Position numbers and translations under genes: made by a program. This document shows positions 1 through 8,560 of a stretch of DNA of 64,000 bases, in pieces. Below the pieces are notes generated by a model. That model ran no database searches. It was given only the letters and a program-made list of their open reading frames with translations, and was not told the origin of the DNA. Source of the stretch: Sphingomonadales bacterium (lineage in GTDB: Bacteria > Pseudomonadota > Alphaproteobacteria > Sphingomonadales > Sphingomonadaceae); the NCBI GenBank assembly GCA_004173185.1, contig SEFZ01000015.1, forward strand, positions 34,577-98,576, given 5' to 3'. Each line of letters begins with the position of its first letter. Position 1 is the stretch's first letter.

Positions 1-284
1 GCTAAACGGGCACGAAATGTCCCATTTTATCAATCGAATGCGTCGGCAAGCGCCCCAAGCGCATCCGTTGCCGAAAATTGCCCGGTGGCATGGCGATCCC
101 GCCCGTTACGATGCGGATGCCGTCATCGACCTTGCGCAGCGCCGTGTGCGGGCGGACTTCCCGCTATCGAGCGGCGCGGACAGCGCATTGCCTCCTTGCC
201 TTGCCCAATGCGCATGCCCCGCGAAACGATCCGCGCCGGGGCGGTGTTGCGCTACCCTGCACACCTCCGTAGAAGCACGTTTCG
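1..284. other. leading region without a convincing gene
   Basis: This stretch precedes the hairpin in front of argD. Several short frames are open on both strands, but none has a good ribosome binding site, a recognisable domain or natural amino acid composition, and the longest plus-strand one runs through the terminator and into argD. A TAA at 3-5 could be the stop of a gene lying to the left, but that cannot be shown. A promoter for argD may lie here; I could not fix one. Confidence 0.5.
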
Positions 285-308
285 GCGGCCCCGAAGGCCG
301 CTTTTTTT
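285..308 (+). terminator. hairpin with T run directly before the argD ribosome binding site
   Basis: GCGGCC (285-290) pairs with GGCCGC (296-301) across a CCGAA loop and is followed by seven T residues. The argD Shine-Dalgarno GAGGAG begins only six bases later. It can be the terminator of an upstream gene or an attenuator of argD. TTCGG (281-285) could also pair with CCGAA (291-295), which would exclude the terminator stem. Confidence 0.75.
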
Positions 309-326
309 CGTTTGAGGAGATGCGAC

Positions 327-1520
327 GTGCCTATCACCCCGCTCATGCCCGTTTACCCACGGTGCGGTGTGCGACCGGTGCGAGGCGAGGGCGTCTATCT
401 CTACGGTGAGCAGGGCGAGCAATATCTCGATTTCGCCGCCGGGATCGCGGTCAACGCGCTCGGCCATGGCCACCCGCATCTGACCAAAGTGTTGCAGGAT
501 CAGGTCGCGACGCTGATGCACGTCTCCAATCTCTACGGCTCGCCGCAGGGTGAGGCGCTGGCGCAGCGGATCGTCGATGTGAGCTTTGCCGACACGGTGT
601 TCTTCACCAACTCCGGCGTCGAGGCGATCGAGTGCGCGATCAAGACCGCGCGCCGCTATCACCATGTCGCGGGCAACCCGCAGCGCAACAAGCTGATCTG
701 CTTCAAGAACGCCTTTCACGGGCGTTCGCTGGGCGCGATTTCGGCGACCGACGGCAAGATGCGCGACGGTTTCGAGCCGCTGCTGCCCGGATTCGATTAT
801 GTGAAGTTCAACGATCTCGAAGGCGCGCTGGCCGCGATCGATGACGAGACTGCCGGTTTCCTGGTCGAGACGGTGCAGGGCGAGGGCGGCATGACCGCGG
901 GCACGCCGGAGTTCATCCAGGGTTTGCGCAAAGCGTGCGATGAACACGGCCTGTTGCTGATCCTCGACGAGATCCAGTGCGGCTATGGGCGTACCGGCAA
1001 GATGTGGGCCTATGAGCATTACGGCATCACGCCTGACATCATGACCGTGGCCAAGGGCATTGGCGGCGGCTTCCCGCTCGGCGCGTGCCTCGCGACCGAA
1101 GAGGCCGCGAAGGGCATGGTGTTCGGCACCCACGGCTCGACCTATGGCGGCAATCCGCTGGCGATGGCGGCCGGGAGTGCGGTGCTCGACGTGATGCTGG
1201 AGGAAGATTTCCTGCCGCATGTCGTCAAGATGGGCGAGCGCCTGCGCGCGGCTTTCGAGCAGCTTATCCCGAACCATGATCATCTGTTCGAAGAGATTCG
1301 CGGCAAGGGCCTGATGCTCGGCATCAAGATGAAGGACAGCGTCGTCAGCCGCGATTTCGTGGCGCATCTGCGCGACAATCACGGGCTGCTGACGGTCGCT
1401 GCGGGCGAGAACGTCTTCCGCGTGCTGCCGCCGCTGGTGATCAACGAGGATCACATCGCCGAGTGCATCGAGCGCCTCAGCGCCGGTGCCCGCGCTTTCG
1501 CGCCGCCGAGCGATGATTAA
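327..1520 (+). CDS. argD: acetylornithine/succinyldiaminopimelate aminotransferase
   Basis: A PLP enzyme of 397 residues that transaminates N-acetylglutamate semialdehyde in arginine synthesis and can serve lysine synthesis too. It is a class III aminotransferase: the acceptor loop with TNSGVEA lies near 94-100, the LILDEIQCG strand with the pyridine-binding Asp near 211-219, and the PLP lysine is K243 in TVAKGIGGGFP. The start is taken at the GTG at 327, seven bases after GAGGAG (314-319). A TTG at 312 is in frame but lies within the ribosome binding site. The gene overlaps the next small gene by eight bases and is followed by argF, so the three probably form one arginine operon. Confidence 0.95.
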   Translation: MPITPLMPVYPRCGVRPVRGEGVYLYGEQGEQYLDFAAGIAVNALGHGHPHLTKVLQDQVATLMHVSNLYGSPQGEALAQRIVDVSFADTVFFTNSGVEAIECAIKTARRYHHVAGNPQRNKLICFKNAFHGRSLGAISATDGKMRDGFEPLLPGFDYVKFNDLEGALAAIDDETAGFLVETVQGEGGMTAGTPEFIQGLRKACDEHGLLLILDEIQCGYGRTGKMWAYEHYGITPDIMTVAKGIGGGFPLGACLATEEAAKGMVFGTHGSTYGGNPLAMAAGSAVLDVMLEEDFLPHVVKMGERLRAAFEQLIPNHDHLFEEIRGKGLMLGIKMKDSVVSRDFVAHLRDNHGLLTVAAGENVFRVLPPLVINEDHIAECIERLSAGARAFAPPSDD

Positions 1521-1728
1521 GCGCGTCGCGGCAGCGGTGATGCTGCTGCTCGGTCTGTGCGGGCTGTGGCCGCTGGTCTACGGCACGTGGATGGTCAGCA
1601 CGCTGCCCAGCGATCAGCTTTCGCTGAGCGACACGCTGGGTGTGCTGCTGACGGCAATCGTTGCAGCAGGCTCTGCCTTGGTCGTCGGCGCGGCGTGGTT
1701 GTTCAGCACGACAAAGCGGGACGGATGA
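1513..1728 (+). CDS. small two-helix membrane protein between argD and argF
   Basis: A 71-residue protein starting at an ATG that overlaps the last codons of argD and ending in a TGA that overlaps the argF start. Two hydrophobic segments are visible, at about residues 5-25 and 38-62, with a short polar loop between them and a basic C-terminus (TTKRDG). I do not recognise a family. Overlap at both ends suggests translational coupling within the arginine operon. The nested position and clean hydrophobic pattern argue for a real gene, although it could be a lineage-specific protein without a role in arginine synthesis. Confidence 0.7.
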   Translation: MIKRVAAAVMLLLGLCGLWPLVYGTWMVSTLPSDQLSLSDTLGVLLTAIVAAGSALVVGAAWLFSTTKRDG

Positions 1729-2645
1729 TGCGGCATTTCCTCGACCTCTCCGATGCCGGGGGCGATGCTGTCGCGGCGATGCTTGCCGATGCGATCGATC
1801 GCAAGGCGGCGCGTATGGGCTTTCCCAAGGGGCAGCCGGATAGCGATGCGCCGCTTGCGGGCCGCGTGCTGGCCATGGTGTTCGAGAAGAACTCGACTCG
1901 CACCCGTGTTTCGTTCGACATGGCGATCCGCCAGCTTGGCGGCACCAGCATCGCGATGGATTCGGGCTCGATGCAGCTCGGACGCGGCGAAAGCATCGCC
2001 GATACCGCGCGCGTCCTTTCGGGCTATGTCGACGCCATCATGATCCGCACCGACGATCACCAGAAGGTGGTCGACATGGCGCAATATGCCAGCGTGCCGG
2101 TGATCAACGGGCTGACCGATGCGTCGCATCCCTGCCAGATCATGGCCGATCTGCTGACGATCATCGAAAGCGGGCATCCGCTGCCGGGCCTCAAGGTCGC
2201 GTGGCTGGGCGATGGCAACAATGTGCTGGCGTCGATCATGGAAGCCGCTGGCCTGATGCATTTCGACGTGGTTGCCGCATGCCCGCAGGGCTATCAGCCG
2301 AGCGACAGCGATGTTGCCCGTGGCAAGGGGCGCGCGAAAGTCGTGGGCACTGCGCGCGAAGCTGCCGAGGGCGCGGACATCATCGTCACGGACACTTGGA
2401 TTTCGATGGGACAGGCGCATGCCGAGACCAAGCTTGCGGCGATGATGCCGTTCCAGGTCGATGCCGCGCTGATGGCGCTGGCCAAGCCCGACGCCAAATT
2501 CCTCCACTGCCTGCCCGCGCATCGCGAGGAGGAAGTGACCAGCGAAGTGATCGACGGGCCGCAATCGCTGATCTGGCAGGAGGCCGAAAACCGGCTTCAT
2601 GCGCAGAAATCGGTGCTGCGCTGGTGCTTCGGCCAAATCGGCTGA
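1725..2645 (+). CDS. argF: ornithine carbamoyltransferase
   Basis: Makes citrulline from ornithine and carbamoyl phosphate in the cytoplasm. The 306-residue protein has the carbamoyl-phosphate motif STRTR (57-61), HPCQ (135-138), and the ornithine-site HCLPAH (261-266), all intact. The length is normal for the family. The ATG at 1725 overlaps the stop of the preceding small gene (ATGA); the next codon, at 1728, is also ATG and could be used instead. It sits in an operon with argD. Confidence 0.95.
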   Translation: MMRHFLDLSDAGGDAVAAMLADAIDRKAARMGFPKGQPDSDAPLAGRVLAMVFEKNSTRTRVSFDMAIRQLGGTSIAMDSGSMQLGRGESIADTARVLSGYVDAIMIRTDDHQKVVDMAQYASVPVINGLTDASHPCQIMADLLTIIESGHPLPGLKVAWLGDGNNVLASIMEAAGLMHFDVVAACPQGYQPSDSDVARGKGRAKVVGTAREAAEGADIIVTDTWISMGQAHAETKLAAMMPFQVDAALMALAKPDAKFLHCLPAHREEEVTSEVIDGPQSLIWQEAENRLHAQKSVLRWCFGQIG

Positions 2646-2719
2646 GCACCCGGGCGAGTTGAAGCCGGCAATCCGCTTCATATATCTACCCAGAACCCCG
2701 AAAACCCGCGCATGCTGAA

Positions 2720-2741
2720 CTGTCGAAGCAATCTTCGACAG
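2720..2741. repeat. small palindrome resembling a dispersed intergenic repeat
   Basis: CTGTCGAAG (2720-2728) and CTTCGACAG (2733-2741) are perfect inverted arms around CAAT and are followed by GGTCAGGGTG. The core TTCGACA...TCAGGGTG recurs at 56386-56412, and a shorter relative lies at 49057-49073. It lies in the argF-hslO gap. Confidence 0.6.
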
Positions 2742-2769
2742 GGTCAGGGTGGGCGGTGGAGACAATATC

Positions 2770-3699
2770 ATGGCGACGTCCGCCCCCACGCCCACCGAAC
2801 TCGATTTCGTACTCGGCTTCACGATTCCCGATCGCCACGCCCGTGGCCGCATCGCGCGGCTGGGGCCGGTGCTCGACGAGATTCTGTCAGCACATAATTA
2901 TCCCGATCCGATCGAGCGGCTGCTTGCCGAAGCGCTGACGCTTACCGCGTTGCTGGGCTCGACGCTCAAGCAGCAGACGGGCGGCCAGATGACGCTCCAA
3001 GCGCAGACGCAGGGCGGCATCGTGAAGCTGCTGGTGTGCGATTACAAAAATGGCGAGCTGCGCGGCTATGTGCAGTTCGATGCCGATCGCCTTGCCCAGC
3101 TCGGCAAGAATCCCTCGGTCTATGCGCTGTTCAACAAGGGCCATCTGGCGATCACTTTCGATCAGGAGACCAGCAAGGAGCGCTATCAGGGCATCGTGCC
3201 GCTCGATGGAGATACGATCGGGCAGGCGGCGGAAAGCTATTTCCTCCAGTCGGAGCAGATTCCCAGCCTCGTGCGCATCGGCTTGGGCCGCGATGCCGAG
3301 GGCAAGCGCATCGCGGGCGGCATCTTCCTCCAGCATCTTCCCGAGGGTGAAGTGGGCCGCGAGCGGCTGCACACGCGGCTCGACCATCCCGAATGGGAGC
3401 ATGTCGAGGCGCTGGCATCGACGATGGGCGCGGACGAACTGGCGGATGCGAGCATTCCGCTGGAGACGCTCGTGTGGCGGCTGTTCAACGAGGAATCCGA
3501 AGTCCGCGTTATGCCCGGCGTGGCGCTGTCACGCGGGTGCCGCTGCGACGGGGAATATATCCGGCAAGTATTGGGGAAATTCCCCGAAGCCGATCGCGCG
3601 ACGATGGCTGACGAGAAGGGCGTGATCTCCGTCGATTGCGCTTTTTGTTCGAAGCAATTCCCAGTTCGGGTGAGTGACTTCGTTTCACCCCCGTTGTAA
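2770..3699 (+). CDS. hslO: Hsp33 redox-regulated chaperone
   Basis: A holdase chaperone activated when oxidation forms disulfides in its C-terminal zinc site and the domain unfolds. The 309-residue protein has the full Hsp33 zinc signature at the C-terminus: C-R-C in SRGCRCDGEYI followed about 27 residues later by C-A-F-C. The ATG at 2770 has GGAG nine bases upstream; a GTG at 2749 is in frame but less likely. It follows argF after a 124-base gap holding a small palindrome, so it may have its own promoter. Confidence 0.95.
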   Translation: MATSAPTPTELDFVLGFTIPDRHARGRIARLGPVLDEILSAHNYPDPIERLLAEALTLTALLGSTLKQQTGGQMTLQAQTQGGIVKLLVCDYKNGELRGYVQFDADRLAQLGKNPSVYALFNKGHLAITFDQETSKERYQGIVPLDGDTIGQAAESYFLQSEQIPSLVRIGLGRDAEGKRIAGGIFLQHLPEGEVGRERLHTRLDHPEWEHVEALASTMGADELADASIPLETLVWRLFNEESEVRVMPGVALSRGCRCDGEYIRQVLGKFPEADRATMADEKGVISVDCAFCSKQFPVRVSDFVSPPL

Positions 3700-3787
3700 A
3701 TTTTCGCATGCACAGCATATCCCCATCAAGAACGGGCATGATTCGGCGCGGTGCCGGATTGTGCCCGCCCGGGGGCGGGAGTTGGAA

Positions 3788-4189
3788 ATGAGTCTCTGGC
3801 GTATAGTGCGCCCGGCCATCGCCGGCGCGTTGCTCTTGTTCGGTGGTAGCGGCGCGACTGCGCAGCGGGCCGATCCGGTTGCCGCATTGCGCGTGATCGA
3901 GCGTGGCCAGTGGCAGCTCAAGGACGCCACGGGCGCGGTGCGCAAGCTTTGCCTGACCAACCCGGCGGTTTTGCTCCAGATCCAGCACGGCAGCGCGCAG
4001 TGCCAGCAATTCATTCTGGAGAATGGCCCGCGCGCGGCGACGGTCCGTTACACCTGTTCGGGGCACGGCCATGGCCGCACGACGCTGACCGTCGAAACCG
4101 GTAGGCTGTTGAGCATCGATACGCAGGGGGTCTCCGATGGATCGCCTTTTTCGGATCAATATGAAGGCCGTCTGCTCGGCGCTTGCTGA
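3788..4189 (+). CDS. secreted DUF3617-like protein
   Basis: A 133-residue protein with an N-terminal signal sequence (hydrophobic stretch about residues 8-22, ending near TAQ). The mature part has the pattern of the DUF3617 family common in sphingomonads: G-x-W near the start (RGQWQLK), a CLT motif, a second Cys (AQCQQF), a Cys in RYTCSGHGHG and a C-terminal Cys. The spaced cysteines suggest disulfides in the periplasm. The function of the family is unknown. The ATG at 3788 has GGGAGTTGG upstream. Confidence 0.75.
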   Translation: MSLWRIVRPAIAGALLLFGGSGATAQRADPVAALRVIERGQWQLKDATGAVRKLCLTNPAVLLQIQHGSAQCQQFILENGPRAATVRYTCSGHGHGRTTLTVETGRLLSIDTQGVSDGSPFSDQYEGRLLGAC

Positions 4190-4285
4190 ACGCGTCCGGC
4201 TTTACGTTTTCTTCATCGCCGGCGCGCTACCGTGGAGTCGCTCCTTCTTGGAGCCTTCCTCTCTGGCACGGTTTTCCCCTGAACC

Positions 4286-4311
4286 TGGGTCGCTCTCGGG
4301 CGACCCATTTT
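4286..4311 (+). terminator. hairpin with short T run before queC
   Basis: TGGGTCGC (4286-4293) pairs perfectly with GCGACCCA (4300-4307) around TCTCGG, followed by TTTT. It lies 97 bases after the secreted protein gene and 35 bases before queC. It probably terminates the upstream gene, but a leader role for queC is possible; I could not fit a preQ1 riboswitch consensus. Confidence 0.6.
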
Positions 4312-4345
4312 GATTCGGGGCGCAGAAACGTCTAGCGACCTTCGC

Positions 4346-5029
4346 ATGACTGATAGCGTAGCGATTATACTTATTTCCGGCGGCCTCGATTCGATGGTGA
4401 GCGCCGCGCGTGCGAAGGAAGACGGGCACCGGCTGCTCGCGCTTTCGATAGACTATAATCAGCGGCACCAGGTCGAACTCGCGGCGGCGCGGCGGATCTC
4501 GGCGATGCTGGGTGCCGAGCGCCATGTCGTGATGCCGCTGGATTTGCGTGCATTTGGCGGGTCCGCGCTGACTGCGGATATCGACGTGCCGAAAAGCGGC
4601 GTCGGATCCGATATTCCGATCACCTATGTGCCTGCGCGCAACACGATCTTCCTGAGCCTCGCGCTTGGCTGGGCCGAAGCGGCGGGCGCCCGTGACATCT
4701 ATATCGGGGTCAATGCGCTCGATTATTCGGGCTATCCCGATTGCCGTCCCGAATTCATCGAGGGATTCGAGAAACTGGCCGAGCTGGCGACCAAGGCGGG
4801 CGTGGAAGGCGAACCCTTCCGCATCCAGGCGCCGCTCCAGAACATGACCAAGGCCGATATCGTCCGCGAAGCCGCCCGGCTGGGGCTCGACGCGGGGATG
4901 AGCTGGTCGTGCTACGATCCTGCACCGGGCGGCGTGCATTGCGGCCTGTGCGATAGCTGCCGCCTGCGCATCAAGGGCTTTGAGGAAGCGGGAATCGCCG
5001 ACCCGACGCGGTACGCGCAGGGAATTTAG
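4346..5029 (+). CDS. queC: 7-cyano-7-deazaguanine (preQ0) synthase
   Basis: Converts 7-carboxy-7-deazaguanine to preQ0 using ATP and ammonia in the queuosine pathway. The 227-residue protein has the PP-loop SGGLDS at 11-16 and a C-terminal zinc site formed by cysteines in [19 protein letters not shown]. The start is the ATG at 4346. The queE gene follows after three bases, so the two steps around carboxydeazaguanine are co-transcribed. queG lies 43 kb away and queD is not in the window. Confidence 0.95.
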   Translation: MTDSVAIILISGGLDSMVSAARAKEDGHRLLALSIDYNQRHQVELAAARRISAMLGAERHVVMPLDLRAFGGSALTADIDVPKSGVGSDIPITYVPARNTIFLSLALGWAEAAGARDIYIGVNALDYSGYPDCRPEFIEGFEKLAELATKAGVEGEPFRIQAPLQNMTKADIVREAARLGLDAGMSWSCYDPAPGGVHCGLCDSCRLRIKGFEEAGIADPTRYAQGI

Positions 5030-5032
5030 AAG

Positions 5033-5665
5033 ATGACATATGCCGTAAAGGAGATGTTCCTCACGCTACAGGGCGAGGGGGTGAATGCCGGTGCGCGCGC
5101 GGTGTTTGTGCGGTTTGCCGGGTGCAATCTCTGGTCGGGCCGCGAACAGGACCGGAGCGCGGCGGTGTGCAAATTCTGCGACACGGATTTCGTCGGCACC
5201 GATGGCGCGGGGGGCGGCAAGTTCGCCGATGCCGAAGCGCTTGCCGATGCGGTGGTCGGTCATTGGGGCGAAGGGATGGAGCGCCGCTTCGTGGTGCTCA
5301 CCGGGGGCGAGCCGATGCTCCAGGTCGACGATGCGCTGATCGATGCGCTTCATGCCCGCGGTTTTCGCATCGCGATCGAGAGCAACGGCACGATCGCAGC
5401 GCACCCCGGCATCGACTGGGTGTGCGTCAGCCCCAAAGCGGGGAGCGAAGTCGTCCAGCGGGTCGGCGATGAACTCAAGCTGGTCTGGCCACAGCCGGGC
5501 AGCGATATCGAGGATATAGAAAGCTGGGACTTCGCCCATTTCCTGATCCAGCCGCTCGACAGTGCCGAGGCCGAAGCGAATGTTCAGGCCGCGCTCGCGC
5601 TCGCGATGGCGCGGCCCAAATGGCGCCTGTCACTACAGACGCACAAGCTGCTCGGGCTGCGCTAA
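5033..5665 (+). CDS. queE: 7-carboxy-7-deazaguanine synthase, radical SAM
   Basis: Radical SAM ring-contraction enzyme acting one step before QueC. The 210-residue protein carries the unusual QueE cluster motif C31-x14-C46-x2-C49, rather than the standard CX3CX2C. LQGEG near the N-terminus (12-16) is the substrate-binding element of the family, and GGEPMLQ is the SAM-binding GGEP-like loop. It is the second gene of the queC-queE operon and ends 22 bases from the convergent gene at 5688. Confidence 0.95.
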   Translation: MTYAVKEMFLTLQGEGVNAGARAVFVRFAGCNLWSGREQDRSAAVCKFCDTDFVGTDGAGGGKFADAEALADAVVGHWGEGMERRFVVLTGGEPMLQVDDALIDALHARGFRIAIESNGTIAAHPGIDWVCVSPKAGSEVVQRVGDELKLVWPQPGSDIEDIESWDFAHFLIQPLDSAEAEANVQAALALAMARPKWRLSLQTHKLLGLR

Positions 5666-5687
5666 CCTAGCCCTAGCTTCGCAGGGT

Positions 5688-6380
5688 TCACCCTTTGCTG
5701 GGGAAGGGGCCGCATTTCTTCTCGACGTACGAATCCTTCTTCCAGCACTTGTCGTTGCTGAACGGCGGAAGCTTGCCCGTCACGTGAATCATATGCGGCT
5801 GATATTGATAGACGCCGGGCCGATATTGCTCGCCCCATGAGCGCAGGCTCTCGCGCAGTTCCCGCATCCGGGTCTCGGCGAGATTGCCGAACTTGCCGGG
5901 GCGGGTGAACAGCGCGTCGCGGCCGATCGAGCCCGAGGTCTGGCAGAAGGAAAGCTGGCCGCCAACGGTCGAGAAACCCGAATAGACGCGGGTGCCGAAC
6001 TTATCGAGCTCGGTCTGGCCTGCCTTTTTGTTCGGAGCGACGCGGACGAAATATTTTTCGAGCACGTTATAGGAATCGCGCAGCTCGATCGCGTGATCCT
6101 TGAGCAGGGTGTTGTAATAATCGAGCGTCAGCAGCGTCGGCTCGAACTGGCATTGCAGCGCCGCGACATTGAGCGCTGCGCGCAGGTTCCAGACAAGCGC
6201 GGCACGCAGTTCATTCTGCGTCGCGCCGGGCATTGCTGGCCCGATCATCCCCGGCTCGGAGCCCGTGACGGGGCCTGCCTTCAGATCGACAGGCTTGATG
6301 AAGAATTGCGCTGATGCGGGAGCGGCGGCGAACAGGCCGGCTCCCAAGGTCAACGCGAATACAATACGCGGAACGAGCAT
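5688..6380 (-). CDS. exported protein of unknown function
   Basis: A 230-residue protein with a clear signal peptide ending at ASA-Q (about residue 24). The mature part has four cysteines (LQCQFEP, LSFCQTSGS, NDKCWKK, EKKCGPF) that could form two disulfides. I do not recognise a domain; it looks like a conserved sphingomonad periplasmic protein. It is transcribed alone, convergent with queE, and its upstream region faces the terminator at 6569-6600. Confidence 0.7.
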   Translation of the reverse strand: MLVPRIVFALTLGAGLFAAAPASAQFFIKPVDLKAGPVTGSEPGMIGPAMPGATQNELRAALVWNLRAALNVAALQCQFEPTLLTLDYYNTLLKDHAIELRDSYNVLEKYFVRVAPNKKAGQTELDKFGTRVYSGFSTVGGQLSFCQTSGSIGRDALFTRPGKFGNLAETRMRELRESLRSWGEQYRPGVYQYQPHMIHVTGKLPPFSNDKCWKKDSYVEKKCGPFPSKG

Positions 6381-6568
6381 CTTGCCCTCTACTCTAACTA
6401 TGTGGCGCCACGCCTAAGGGTTTTCGACTCGCTGCCATAGTCCCTTTTTTGGGACAGGCTGGACAGTGCGGGTCAAAGGCCCCCCGGCCGATACCAAGGC
6501 GATATCATCGGTTGGAGGCCAGAATGGGGCGCGGTGCGGCGAGCCGAGGATCGTCAACGGGCAAAAGA
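6381..6568. other. intergenic region between two minus-strand genes
   Basis: It should hold the promoter for the exported protein at 5688-6380. A short hairpin, GTCCC-TTTTTT-GGGAC, lies near 6440-6455. No coding frame here has natural composition, and I could not fix promoter boxes. Confidence 0.4.
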
Positions 6569-6600
6569 AAAGGGCCGCCCGGTTGCCCGGGCGGCCCTTT
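6569..6600 (-). terminator. strong terminator after the Thr-rich lipoprotein gene
   Basis: AAAGGGCCGCCCGG (6569-6582) pairs perfectly with CCGGGCGGCCCTTT (6587-6600) around TTGC. Read on the minus strand the 3' side continues into TTTTC then TTTTG, so it serves the gene at 6624-6854. Confidence 0.85.
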
Positions 6601-6623
6601 GTCCAACTCACGCTTGCGCGTGA

Positions 6624-6854
6624 TTACATGGCGTTGCCAGTGGTGTTGGTCGTCGTGGTCGTGGTCGACTCGACAACGTTGCCCATCGGAGCAGCTGCGT
6701 CGATGTTGGTCGTGACCATCGTGTCGGTCGAGGTCACGTTCTCAACCGGAACGACTTCGGTGGTGTTCGTGACGTTCGTGGTCTCGGTGCTGGTGCAAGC
6801 CGAGGCGAGGAGAGCGGCGCCAACGATGGCGACGGTGGAGATGACTGCACGCAT
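6624..6854 (-). CDS. small threonine-rich lipoprotein
   Basis: A 76-residue protein with a lipoprotein signal (LLASAC, Cys near residue 20). The mature part is almost entirely Thr, Asn, Val, Glu and Met, including a run of six Thr near the C-terminus, and has no recognisable domain. It is probably a surface or periplasmic low-complexity lipoprotein, perhaps stress-related. A strong terminator follows it, which supports it as an independent short transcript. Confidence 0.75.
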   Translation of the reverse strand: MRAVISTVAIVGAALLASACTSTETTNVTNTTEVVPVENVTSTDTMVTTNIDAAAPMGNVVESTTTTTTNTTGNAM

Positions 6855-6950
6855 TTGAATAGCTCCCTAGATATATGGATTTGGCACAGCGAACGCCGTG
6901 AATAACCCAAACCGTGATAGGCATTAGACGTTTCGGGGCTGCGTCTCAAG

Positions 6951-7613
6951 TCACGATTTCGACATTTCCACAGACAATGCGTCCAAAAAAGGCGGAAAAG
7001 TGGCGGAAAGCGCCGCGTCAAACGCGGCTGCCGTAACGTCAAGTCCCAGAGCGGCGGCGCTGGTCACGGGGAATTCTGGGATGCCACAGGGCACGATTCC
7101 GCCAAAATGCGTTAGGTCTGGGTTCAGGTTCACGGCGAAACCGTGGAGCGTTACCCATTGGCGGATGCGCACCCCGATCGCGCCGATCTTGGCCTCCCGC
7201 CCGCTTTGATCGATCGTCCAGATGCCGATCCGGCCGGGCGCGCGAAACGCCTCGATCCCAAATGTGCCGAGCGCCGCGATCACCCAGCCTTCGAGCGCAT
7301 GGACATAGCAGCGCACGTCGCGGCGGCGTTCGCGCAGATCCATTACGATATAGCCGATTCGCTGGCCCGGGCCGTGATAGGTGTAGCGCCCGCCACGCCC
7401 GGTCTTGTACACCGGGAAGCGCGCCGCATCGATCAGCTCCGTCGGGTCATTGGCGCTGGTGCCGGCAGTGTAGACCGGCGGATGCTCGAGCAGCCAGACA
7501 AGTTCGCGCGCTTCACGCGCGGTCACCGCCGCTGCGCGTGCCTCCATCGCTGCGAGAGCTTCTCCATAGTCGATCGGTGCAGGCTCGACCCGCCATTCGA
7601 TATCCGCGTTCAT
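6951..7613 (-). CDS. lipB: lipoyl(octanoyl) transferase
   Basis: Moves octanoate from octanoyl-ACP to the lipoyl domains of 2-oxoacid dehydrogenases and GcvH. From the ATG at 7613 the protein has 220 residues. It shows the family signature [12 protein letters not shown] (73-84), the catalytic lysine region AKIGAIGVR (K142) and the catalytic cysteine in VPCGIPEF (C176). The frame stays open further upstream, but this start gives the usual family length. lipA is not in the window. Confidence 0.95.
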   Translation of the reverse strand: MNADIEWRVEPAPIDYGEALAAMEARAAAVTAREARELVWLLEHPPVYTAGTSANDPTELIDAARFPVYKTGRGGRYTYHGPGQRIGYIVMDLRERRRDVRCYVHALEGWVIAALGTFGIEAFRAPGRIGIWTIDQSGREAKIGAIGVRIRQWVTLHGFAVNLNPDLTHFGGIVPCGIPEFPVTSAAALGLDVTAAAFDAALSATFPPFLDALSVEMSKS

Positions 7614-7726
7614 CCCGTTCGCGATTGCGCGTTCACACGGATTTACGCAAGCATTGGCAATATATTGCGCGGCGGCTAACACACGGCCCACGGGATAGCA
7701 CCGACGGACGGGAGACGGGCAGGGTA

Positions 7727-8560
7727 ATGGTGAAAATGGGCACCGTCTGGGACCGGACGGCGGAATTTCTGAGTGACAACATCGCCGCGCTCGTGCCGCT
7801 CGCGTTGCTGGCATTCTTCGTGCCCGCATCGATCGAGGGCAGTTTCCAGCCAGCAATGGCGGGCGCGAGCACCGGGCTGATCTTGACGCTCCAGCTCGTC
7901 CAGCTCGCTTTCGGAATTCTGTCGCTTTGGGGGATGCTTGTCGTCACCGCGATGGCGCTCGACGATGCGCAGAGCGACAATGCGGGCAAGCTTGCGGGCC
8001 AGCGCCTGCCCGCCGCTCTGGTCGTCTCGCTTGTTACCTTCGTTGCGATGCTGTTGCTGTTTCTGCCGATCACCATCGCACTGGCCACCAGTGGCGTGGA
8101 TATGCTGGCGATCGCGCAGGGCCGTGATTTCGATATGAGCACCGGTTCTGCCGGGTTTGTCGCAATTTACCTGATCGTGCTTTTCCCTTTGATGTTGTGG
8201 CTGTGTGCCCGGCTGATCGTCGTGCTTCCGGTGATCGTGCGCGAAGGCCGTTGGCTGAGTTCGATAACCCAATCGTGGAAGCTGACCCGCGGCATCGCCT
8301 TGCGCGTGATCGGCGTGATGATCCTGTTCGCGATGGTCGCCTGGGTTTCGATGCTTGCGGCCAATATGGTGTTTGGCAGTATCTTCGCGTTGATCGCCGG
8401 TGGTGACAGCGCGGGCATCTCGCTCTCGGGCGTGCTGACGTCGATCGTCGTGGCTGCGGTGCAGACCGGGTTCACCGTGCTGGTCCCCGCATTCACCACC
8501 AAGCTCTATCTGGCGGTGACCGCTGCCTGGGGCCTTGGCGAGCGACCGGCAGGGGCATGA
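7727..8560 (+). CDS. multi-pass membrane protein, first of a coupled pair
   Basis: A 277-residue protein with about six hydrophobic segments separated by short loops. An amphipathic stretch ([10 protein letters not shown]) resembles the membrane domain found in glycerophosphodiester phosphodiesterase-type and related alphaproteobacterial proteins. Function is unknown. The start at 7727 has GGGCAGGG upstream, and an in-frame ATG at 7736 is an alternative. Its TGA overlaps the ATG of the next gene, which encodes a similar membrane protein, so the two probably act together. Confidence 0.75.
   Translation: MVKMGTVWDRTAEFLSDNIAALVPLALLAFFVPASIEGSFQPAMAGASTGLILTLQLVQLAFGILSLWGMLVVTAMALDDAQSDNAGKLAGQRLPAALVVSLVTFVAMLLLFLPITIALATSGVDMLAIAQGRDFDMSTGSAGFVAIYLIVLFPLMLWLCARLIVVLPVIVREGRWLSSITQSWKLTRGIALRVIGVMILFAMVAWVSMLAANMVFGSIFALIAGGDSAGISLSGVLTSIVVAAVQTGFTVLVPAFTTKLYLAVTAAWGLGERPAGA

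Noticed and set aside
17..409. A 130-codon plus-strand frame at the left edge
   Set aside because: It runs through the terminator and into argD in another frame, with no ribosome binding site and unnatural composition.
252..1454. A 400-codon open frame on the minus strand across argD
   Set aside because: Same antisense effect; composition is unnatural, and argD has all its motifs on the other strand.
4190..4345. preQ1 riboswitch before queC
   Set aside because: The leader has a good hairpin but I could not fit the conserved A-rich tail pairing of known preQ1 classes; the hairpin reads better as a terminator.
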